Shown: in pieces, positions 7,528-14,039 of the stretch
How the letters are laid out: every line of letters begins with the position of its first letter
Position numbering within the stretch: position 1 is the first letter of the stretch
Origin: Streptomyces sp. NBC_00820
Lineage (GTDB): Bacteria > Actinomycetota > Actinomycetes > Streptomycetales > Streptomycetaceae
Assembly: GCF_036347055.1 (NCBI RefSeq)
Contig: NZ_CP108882.1
Location: 3,237,001 to 3,301,000 of the forward strand
Length of the DNA stretch: 64,000 nucleotides
Reading direction: 5' to 3'
The notes under the pieces: generated by a model
Told to the model about the DNA's origin: nothing
Database searches by the model: none
Seen by the model: the letters and a program-made list of their open reading frames with translations, nothing else
Program-made: the position numbers and the translations under genes

Positions 7528-9642
7528 ATGCCGGATTCGGCACCACACTCCCCGCACGGCGAGGCCTTCGGTCCCTGGCTGCGACGTCAGTTGCAGCGGA
7601 CCGACATGTCGCAGGCCGACCTGGCCAACAAACTGGACAAGACCCGCGCCGCCGTTTCCGCGTGGATCAACGGTCGTGCCGAGCCTCGCGAGGAGACCAA
7701 GGCCCGCATCGCCGAGATCCTGGGTACGGACCTCGTTTCCGTCGTGACGCGCACGACGGACGTACCGATCAGTCGACCGATCCGCTGGCACCACCGGCCG
7801 GCGCACACCGACGGTGGCCGTGAGTACGGCAATGCCGCCGCGTTCGCGTTCGACGCCGATCTCTCGGTGCTGGCACGCGAGGCGACCCAGAACTCTCTGG
7901 ACGAGCGTTGTGACGTCCGCTCACCGGTTCGCGTCCATTACACGTTGCACGAGTTGGACGGAGCGCACCTCGACGCCTTCCTCGACGCGCTGCACTGGGG
8001 CGAGCTGGTCGCTCACTACGAAGAGTCCTCGCGTGGCAACCAGAAGGTCTCCCGAAGTCTTCGCTCCGCGTTGAGCGATCTCTCGCAGGAGCGAAGGCTG
8101 CGCCTCCTGCGGATCGACGACTACAACGCGGCGGGCCTCACGGGGCCGGAGTACAGCGACGGACGGTTCGCCGCGGTCGTCCGTCGTCAACTGGACAGTC
8201 ACAAGGTCACGGCCGGTCGAGCGGGCGGCTCGTACGGCCTCGGCAAGGCCACTCTCTGGGCGACCAGCCGCTTCGGCCTCGTGCTGATCAACTCGACGCT
8301 GTCGGAGCCACACGAGGGACGCACCGCCGGTCGGGTCGTCGGGCGCCTGGACCTGCCCTGGCACGAGGTGGCCGGTGAGGCCTTCGCGGGGCCGGCCTGG
8401 CTCGGCGAGCCGGACACCGAACCGGAACACGAGGGGATCTCCCGCTCCTGGTGGGCGGACGACGAAACACTGCGCAGGCTCCACCTGCGTCGTTCCGGCA
8501 AGGAGCCCGGCACGTCCTTCCTCATCGTGGGCGCGTACGACGCATCCGGAGCCACCGAGACACTCCAGGAGATGCACGACAAGCTCGTCCGGTCACTCGC
8601 CGACGACTTCTGGGCGGCGATGATCGGAGGCCGAACCGCCGGACCCTTGCTCGAAGCGCGCGTCACCACCCTGCGCAACGGCGAGACCTATCTGCCCGAA
8701 CAGCAGGTCGACCCGCATGCCCATCACCCGGCGCTCAGCCGTGCTCTCCAGGCATACCTTGACGGAGAGACCGTCGAAGAGCTGACGGCCGCAGACCAAG
8801 TGGTCCGCGCCGACGTCCCGTTGGTCGTATCGCCGTTGAAGGATCAGGGGCGGCCCCGTGACAAGGGGCGCGAACATCAGGCCGTACTCCTACTCACCCC
8901 GGCCGACGACAGCGACACGCGCATCAACCAAGTGATCTGCATGCGGGGCAATCGCATGACCATCACCGAGCAGCGTCCGCGGGACCTGCCTCTCGGCACT
9001 CCGTCCTTCCAGGCCGTCCTGCTCGCCGGATACGCGACGGGTAGGGCCGGTGAAGACGTGGCACTGGCCGAGGCCTTCCTGCGCGCTTCCGAGCCGCCCG
9101 AGCACGATCGGTGGGATCGCACCGAGGAGTTGACGACGACCTACCAACGGGGGGCTCTGGCACGGCTGAAGGAGTTCCGGTCGGCCATCGACCAGACGGT
9201 TCGCTCGCTCGTGGGCAAGCGGGACGTCACGCGCAGCGGCGGACCCTCGGCGCTGCGAGAGCTTCTGAAGCTCGACACAGGTGCGGGGGCGGGTGGCCGT
9301 CGGGCCCAGTCCTTCCCGACGGTGCGCAACGTCGAGGCCCGCATCGACGACCGTGGGGCATGGCACGTCACCGTCCACCTGAGACTGCCGGACGCCGAGG
9401 ACCCCTGGGTGCTGGCTCCGGTCGCAAAGTTCGACGTGCGTTCGGGCGGCCGGCCTTCCGTGGAGTGGGAACTGCTCGTCGGATCCGAGACCTGCCGCGC
9501 AAAGAACGGCACGATCGTCATCGAGCCCGGTGTTCGCACGGCGGTGTTCAGCGGCGTGACCAACCCGGCCAGCCATCCGGTCCGGGGCGGCTACGCCCGA
9601 CTCGCGGTGGACGTGCCCAAGGCCCGTGGAGGTGCGGCGTGA
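7528..9642 (+). CDS. XRE helix-turn-helix fused to GHKL (Bergerat-fold) ATPase
   Basis: A 704-residue protein. Residues 14-66 form an XRE-type HTH (MSQADLANKLDKTRAAVSAW). From about residue 100 comes a GHKL ATPase: N-box LAREATQNSLDER (E118, N122), a DDYNAAGLTG variant of the DxGxG motif (197-206), and a GGSYGLGKATLW lid (233-244). The remaining 400 residues have no domain I can name. ATP-driven clamp or gating is known for GHKL proteins; DNA targeting through the HTH is inference. ATG 7528 follows AGGAGG (7511-7516). It overlaps the next gene by four bases (GTGA), so the three plus-strand genes form a translationally coupled operon inside a defence island. An HTH-GHKL fusion is unusual. Confidence 0.75.
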   Translation: MPDSAPHSPHGEAFGPWLRRQLQRTDMSQADLANKLDKTRAAVSAWINGRAEPREETKARIAEILGTDLVSVVTRTTDVPISRPIRWHHRPAHTDGGREYGNAAAFAFDADLSVLAREATQNSLDERCDVRSPVRVHYTLHELDGAHLDAFLDALHWGELVAHYEESSRGNQKVSRSLRSALSDLSQERRLRLLRIDDYNAAGLTGPEYSDGRFAAVVRRQLDSHKVTAGRAGGSYGLGKATLWATSRFGLVLINSTLSEPHEGRTAGRVVGRLDLPWHEVAGEAFAGPAWLGEPDTEPEHEGISRSWWADDETLRRLHLRRSGKEPGTSFLIVGAYDASGATETLQEMHDKLVRSLADDFWAAMIGGRTAGPLLEARVTTLRNGETYLPEQQVDPHAHHPALSRALQAYLDGETVEELTAADQVVRADVPLVVSPLKDQGRPRDKGREHQAVLLLTPADDSDTRINQVICMRGNRMTITEQRPRDLPLGTPSFQAVLLAGYATGRAGEDVALAEAFLRASEPPEHDRWDRTEELTTTYQRGALARLKEFRSAIDQTVRSLVGKRDVTRSGGPSALRELLKLDTGAGAGGRRAQSFPTVRNVEARIDDRGAWHVTVHLRLPDAEDPWVLAPVAKFDVRSGGRPSVEWELLVGSETCRAKNGTIVIEPGVRTAVFSGVTNPASHPVRGGYARLAVDVPKARGGAA

Positions 9643-10616
9643 AGCCGGTGTTCCCCTATCCCACGCTCCTCGGCGATGTGTCGTGCGACGTCGTCTCGGT
9701 CGCTGTGGACGGAAAACCCCTCCCCTACACGAAGGTCTCGCCCACGGAGCGTGTGGTCGCCCTGCACCAATCCGGGCGCGCGGGCTGGGAGGCAGCGGTT
9801 CTGGACCTCCGCGTGACCCTTCCGCAAGCCGAGGTGCGGGACGGCCCCTGGCAGGACGTGAGCTGCCTGGCGGTTCTGACCGAGAAGGCCACCAACGCTC
9901 GCACGACCGCCCGGCTCCGCCCTGCCATGGACGGTCCCATGACCGGGTCGATCGCCCTGTCGCGCGTCGCCCACCTACGGCGTGCGACGTTGTCTCTGCT
10001 GGTCGTGGCGACCGTGGACGGAGTCCCGGGCCGCCTCGTTGGCTCCGCGGAGGACGACTGGTATATCGATCTCGAGGAGACGACGCCGGTCCGGCAACGA
10101 GAGATCGAGATCGTGGAAGTCGACTTCCGGGACGGCCCGCACCCGTGGTTGCGCCCCTTCAAGGAGTCTCCGTGGATCGTCGAGACCGCCGGTGACATGC
10201 CCACGGTCTACCTCAACACCGGGGCAGTCGAGGGCCTGATGGAGGTACTGAGGGGCCGCGGTGGCAGTCCGACGGAACGGGTGGTCCGCGAGGTGACCGC
10301 CTCTCAGATCGCCCAGGACGCATGGACCGCGATGTTCCACACGGCCGCCGGTGACTTGGAAACCGACGAGGACGGCACCCCGGTGATGCCCACGGGGTGG
10401 CGTGAGGCGGTACTGCGCACGATGCTGCCCGACGTGCTGCCCGGACGACAGCTCACCGACGCGCTGTACGAGATCAACGAACGCCGCGCGAAGGGCTTCG
10501 GATGGTCGGAACTGCAGACGGGCATCCAGTACGCGTCCGGTCGCCGCGCGCAGATCGCGAAGAAACTGACGCACGCGGTGCGCACCGTCGACCGCGCCGA
10601 GAGGAGCACCGACTGA
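9639..10616 (+). CDS. Uncharacterised protein of the HTH-ATPase operon
   Basis: A 325-residue soluble protein that I do not recognise. The first half is beta-rich (CDVVSVAVDGKPLPYTKVSP, EAAVLDLRVTLPQAEV), compatible with a beta-sandwich. The second half is helical and ends in a basic helix pair (SGRRAQIAKKLTHAVRTVDR). No catalytic motif, signal peptide or membrane segment is visible. GTG 9639 overlaps the upstream stop as GTGA and has a GGAGG about seven bases before it. Its stop overlaps the next start as TGATG. The tight coupling implies that it works in stoichiometry with the GHKL ATPase, perhaps as a structural or recognition subunit. Confidence 0.6.
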   Translation: MKPVFPYPTLLGDVSCDVVSVAVDGKPLPYTKVSPTERVVALHQSGRAGWEAAVLDLRVTLPQAEVRDGPWQDVSCLAVLTEKATNARTTARLRPAMDGPMTGSIALSRVAHLRRATLSLLVVATVDGVPGRLVGSAEDDWYIDLEETTPVRQREIEIVEVDFRDGPHPWLRPFKESPWIVETAGDMPTVYLNTGAVEGLMEVLRGRGGSPTERVVREVTASQIAQDAWTAMFHTAAGDLETDEDGTPVMPTGWREAVLRTMLPDVLPGRQLTDALYEINERRAKGFGWSELQTGIQYASGRRAQIAKKLTHAVRTVDRAERSTD

Positions 10617-11584
10617 TGTCGCGTCGCGCACCCTTCGACGTCCCCGAGGTGCTCGGCCTGCTGCCCGACTCGGCCGTCGCCAAGCATCTGAGTCGTGGCA
10701 TGCAGGCAGGCCAGGAGAACCCGCCCCAAGTGGTTCTGCGCAAGGCGAGCACGTCCTTCTCGGACAACGCGGCCCGATGGCGCAGCGCGCCCGTTCGGGA
10801 GCTCGTCGAGCAAGCCATGACGCGATTCGACGACGAGCGCAGCGCCGCCGACGGCTGGCTCGCTCCTCGCCTGCACGCCACCCTCCGCATGACGCGTTCC
10901 GAGGCCGGCGATCGCAGGCTGTGGAACCATATCGCGATGCTCGTCGCTCCCGACTACGTGGTCTGGCGCCACAAGGGAGCGGAGATCGCGCAGAGTTCCC
11001 GCTTCTGCGGACCGCACTACACGCAGTGTTTCTCCCGCTTGTGGTGGGTCGCCGAGCTCTTCCGGGACGGGCCCGACTACCGCCCCGTGCAGATCGCCTG
11101 CGCTGTCCAGGACGTCCTCAACACCACCCTGCGTCTGGATGTCATCGACCACCGGCCGACCGCGCAGGCCCTGGTACGCGTCTTCGACCGGCTGTTCTCG
11201 TCCGGTACGCCGCGCCCGGGCGATCACGTCAACGCGCTTTCCTCCGCCGTCAACGCCGCCGGCAGCACACTCGTCTACGACGTCCTGGCTCCCGACGCTT
11301 CCCCGCTCGTGGAGGAGCTCCACGACTGGATCGCCGCAGCGGAGGAAGCGGCGCCGGTTCGCTGGGATAGGTTGCCGGACGGGCCGGACGACGGTGGAGT
11401 GCAGGCCGGGGCGGTCGATGCACTCGTGCCCCTCTTCGACAAGCTCCTGGCCGAGGCTCCGCTTCGCCGTCGAGGCCGCGTGCCGGACGAGGAGGAAGAC
11501 CTCACTCCGACGCCCACCGTCCCCGAGCAGCGGCAAGGAGTGAGCCTCGACAAGAATCTGCCACCTTGGATGCACCAGGGGTGA
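10616..11584 (+). CDS. Uncharacterised protein, possibly DUF6339-like, third gene of the HTH-ATPase operon
   Basis: A 322-residue, mostly helical protein. The central block LHATLRMTRSEAGDRRLWNH with APDYVVWRHKG and RLWWVAELFRDGPDY recalls small actinobacterial proteins annotated DUF6339, an assignment I hold loosely. It has no recognised active site and a charged, proline-rich tail. It is coupled to the preceding gene by a TGATG overlap with AGGAG ten bases upstream. Its stop lies only ten bases from the stop of the converging methyltransferase gene, with no terminator between, so antisense read-through between the two operons is likely. Confidence 0.6.
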   Translation: MSRRAPFDVPEVLGLLPDSAVAKHLSRGMQAGQENPPQVVLRKASTSFSDNAARWRSAPVRELVEQAMTRFDDERSAADGWLAPRLHATLRMTRSEAGDRRLWNHIAMLVAPDYVVWRHKGAEIAQSSRFCGPHYTQCFSRLWWVAELFRDGPDYRPVQIACAVQDVLNTTLRLDVIDHRPTAQALVRVFDRLFSSGTPRPGDHVNALSSAVNAAGSTLVYDVLAPDASPLVEELHDWIAAAEEAAPVRWDRLPDGPDDGGVQAGAVDALVPLFDKLLAEAPLRRRGRVPDEEEDLTPTPTVPEQRQGVSLDKNLPPWMHQG

Positions 11585-11594
11585 AGAGGCGGGC

Positions 11595-12881
11595 TCAGGC
11601 CTGTGTGTCGGTGTCGGTGTCGGTGTCGGCAGGAACGCCTTGCTCCCCCGCTCGCGATCGCCAGCGCAGGAGTTCTCCCCTGGCGTCCTGGGGGATGCCA
11701 TGGTCGAGAGCGGCGCTCAGCACGTGCACACCGAACCACGGTGGTACCGCGTTGCCGATCTGTTGGGCCTGGTCGTTACCCCGCCACGGGTACCGGTAGG
11801 GGAATGTCTGGAAGACGCCGGCTTCCTCGTTGCTCAGGCGCTCCATCTCGGTCTCTCGGGCGTCCAGACCCACAATCCGGTTACGCTTCCACTTACCGGT
11901 GATGGTCGCGGACGGTTGGTCGGATTCTCGACGTCCCCGAGCCTTGGGGTCACCGCCACTGCCGTAGTTGGACACAACGCAGAACGGCATCGTGCGCGGG
12001 GTTGCCTCCTCCACGCACGCGTACACGTCCCGAAGAGCACCAGCCATCGACACCCAGGGCTCACGACCACCGGACACAACCTCACCAGCGCGCACTCCCT
12101 TGCGGTACTGGTGGTGCGTCGCGGCCAAGAAGTCCTTGGGAATCTCGGTATGCCGTGCCACGAGCACTGCCCGCCGACGTGTTTGAGGAACCCCGTACTG
12201 CTCCGTGTGATAGACCTTCGCCGAAGTCTGATACCCGACAGCCTTCAGCACCTTCTCGTACTCGTGCCAGACCTCGATGACGGAGGGCACCTGCTCGAGG
12301 ACGATCACGTCGAACGGGCGAGGCTCGTTCTCCTCGTGGCGAGGACGAAGCATCGCCTCGAAGATCCACCGCAGAGGCTGGAGGACCAGCCCGGTCCGCT
12401 CGTCTTCGAGCTTGTCCAGTTCGCGCTGGATGTCCTCCCAGGTTTCCCCGTTCATCCCCGCCTTCTCACGCGTGTACCAAGCGTGCATGCGGTGGATGAA
12501 TCCGGTGACGAGATCGAAAGCCTTGCGCCCCGAACCGCTTCCCGCGATGGAGAACGTCTGACAAGGGGGTCCCCCTGCCAGCACGGTGCAGTCCTTGAAG
12601 TCGGGGTGGTCCGGTCCGAAAAAACGGACGTCGCCGTGAACGGTCCTCAGGCCCGCGGCGAGCCTTGTGGCCACCGCGTCGTCGTCCCACTCGATGCCGA
12701 TCGACGGAATACCGAGGACTTCCGCCCCCAAATCCAGCCCACCCGGCCCCGCGAAGAGGTCGACAATGTGCCAAGGCAGCCGTTGCGGCTGATCGGGTGG
12801 TGCGCTGGTCATGGTGGGGAAGTCTATCGGCCGGTCGACGCATGCCATCCCGCCTTCACCATTCACCCCTCCACGGATCAC
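11595..12881 (-). CDS. DNA cytosine-C5 methyltransferase (catalytic)
   Basis: A 428-residue m5C methylase with the motifs in order: motif I DLFAGPGGLDLG (residues 41-52, AdoMet), motif IV GGPPCQTFS with nucleophile Cys107, motif VI as LEQVPSVIEVW (Glu kept, Asn replaced by Gln), motif VIII QTRRRAVLVARH, and motif X GNAVPPWFG. The stretch between VIII and X is the expected place for target recognition; the target is not predictable. GTG 12881 overlaps the upstream stop as GTGA. ATG 12848, preceded by GAAGG, is an alternative. The C-terminus ends in an Asp-Thr repeat encoded by a six-base tandem repeat near 11605-11630. It is last in the minus-strand operon and probably protects host DNA. Confidence 0.9.
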   Translation of the reverse strand: MIRGGVNGEGGMACVDRPIDFPTMTSAPPDQPQRLPWHIVDLFAGPGGLDLGAEVLGIPSIGIEWDDDAVATRLAAGLRTVHGDVRFFGPDHPDFKDCTVLAGGPPCQTFSIAGSGSGRKAFDLVTGFIHRMHAWYTREKAGMNGETWEDIQRELDKLEDERTGLVLQPLRWIFEAMLRPRHEENEPRPFDVIVLEQVPSVIEVWHEYEKVLKAVGYQTSAKVYHTEQYGVPQTRRRAVLVARHTEIPKDFLAATHHQYRKGVRAGEVVSGGREPWVSMAGALRDVYACVEEATPRTMPFCVVSNYGSGGDPKARGRRESDQPSATITGKWKRNRIVGLDARETEMERLSNEEAGVFQTFPYRYPWRGNDQAQQIGNAVPPWFGVHVLSAALDHGIPQDARGELLRWRSRAGEQGVPADTDTDTDTQA

Positions 12882-13915
12882 CGCCGATCCCCGGACCGCA
12901 GGACTGAAGCGATCGCTTCGCCCACCGCCTGCGCGAGAGGAGGAGGTGTGGCGTTACCCACCTGTCGATAGCGGGCCGTCTTGCGACCGGCGATGAACCA
13001 CTCGGCAGGGAAGCCCTGCAACAAGGCCACCTGTTCGACGGTAAGAGGAACGCGTCCGCTCCGTCCGGCGACAGGATTCCAGGAGAAGTCGGCCCCTGGG
13101 ACCAGATCCGCCACGGTCACCCCGTCCACGCCGATACGCTCCCACTTCCGCTTGGCGCCGGTCGGGCCGAGGTCCGCTCCCCCGCGATCCCAGGAGCCGC
13201 CGACGATGGTGGGGGCGATCACATCGGCCTGGGCAGCCCACCTGGCGGCGTCGGGCCACCCCCGCTCCCCCATGGAGTCCAGCAGAGTCCGTCCGACGGT
13301 CGGCGGGGGCCCCTGGTGCGGCTTGGGCCACTCGAATCGCTCGATCAGATCGTCCTTGAAAGCGACGAGCAGGCCCACTTCTCGGCTCTGCGGGACGCCG
13401 AAGTCCTTGGCGTTGAGGACGTGCCACCGGAATCGGTACCCAAGGTGGCCAAGCTCCTCCGCGACGGACGCGCGGATCGGTTCGTACTCGTCTTTCCGCA
13501 CCAGGTCGGGCACGTTCTCCAGGAGGACTGCACGCGGCTGCACTCCGTAGATCAAGTCCACCGCGGCCCCGAGTACCGCGAGCTCCGCGTCGTCGCCTCT
13601 GGTGCGGGTGGCAGTCGCCGGGGACTTCACCCGCGGCAGACCACCCGAGAGCAGCTGGACATCGTAGACCTGCTGATCCTCCGCGGGATCGAAGGCTGCG
13701 AGATCCACTTCACGAACGTCCCAGCCCGGGCGGTTGGCACGCAGGGTCTCGCACGCGATCGGACGGTTGTCGAGAAGCAGCACGGGATCGAAGCCCGCGC
13801 GTTCGAGACCCAGCGCGAGGCCTCCCGCCCCGGCGCAGATCTCCAGCGCGGTGAGCCTGCCCGGCTGTGCCAGATCGCCGCGATCAGCGGCGAGCACCAC
13901 GTTCCCCCCGATCAT
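12878..13915 (-). CDS. C5-methyltransferase homologue lacking the catalytic cysteine
   Basis: A 345-residue protein with the m5C methylase fold: motif I ALEICAGAGGLALGLERAG (residues 23-41), motif VI LLENVPDL (ENV at 133-135), motif VIII region FGVPQSREVGLL, and motif X YRQVGNATPPPLAQAVG. Motif IV reads GGLPRVKS instead of GGPPCQ.S, so the nucleophilic Cys is Arg95, and the second Arg of QxRxR is Val. AdoMet binding looks intact, but methyl transfer by the usual mechanism should fail. ATG 13915, after GGGGGAG, is chosen over an upstream start at 14116. It overlaps the catalytic methylase gene by GTGA, which suggests a paired, heterodimer-like partnership or DNA-recognition role. Confidence 0.85.
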   Translation of the reverse strand: MIGGNVVLAADRGDLAQPGRLTALEICAGAGGLALGLERAGFDPVLLLDNRPIACETLRANRPGWDVREVDLAAFDPAEDQQVYDVQLLSGGLPRVKSPATATRTRGDDAELAVLGAAVDLIYGVQPRAVLLENVPDLVRKDEYEPIRASVAEELGHLGYRFRWHVLNAKDFGVPQSREVGLLVAFKDDLIERFEWPKPHQGPPPTVGRTLLDSMGERGWPDAARWAAQADVIAPTIVGGSWDRGGADLGPTGAKRKWERIGVDGVTVADLVPGADFSWNPVAGRSGRVPLTVEQVALLQGFPAEWFIAGRKTARYRQVGNATPPPLAQAVGEAIASVLRSGDRR

Positions 13916-13959
13916 GATGGTGCCGCTCCCCCGTCGTCCCGAACACAGATCGTTCCCGC

Positions 13960-13986
13960 CCGCCGGCCGACCTGGTCGGCCGGCGG
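13960..13986. other. Strong hairpin between Z1 gene and methylase pair
   Basis: An 11-bp perfect stem (CCGCCGGCCGA / TCGGCCGGCGG) around a five-base CCTGG loop, in the 124-bp gap after the Z1 stop and before the Cys-less methylase start. A related GCCGGCCGACCTGG lies at about 14012-14025. No T-run follows, so it may attenuate or process the operon transcript and set methylase level relative to the nuclease genes. Confidence 0.5.
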
Positions 13987-14039
13987 AATCCCCGTGATCG
14001 AGGTTACCGGCCGGCCGACCTGGCTGTGGGTCCTCCCGA

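Noticed and set aside
7518..7823. Alternative start for the HTH-ATPase operon, ATG 7518 in another frame
   Set aside because: Its translation lacks the HTH, while ATG 7528 gives an intact XRE domain at suitable distance from AGGAGG.
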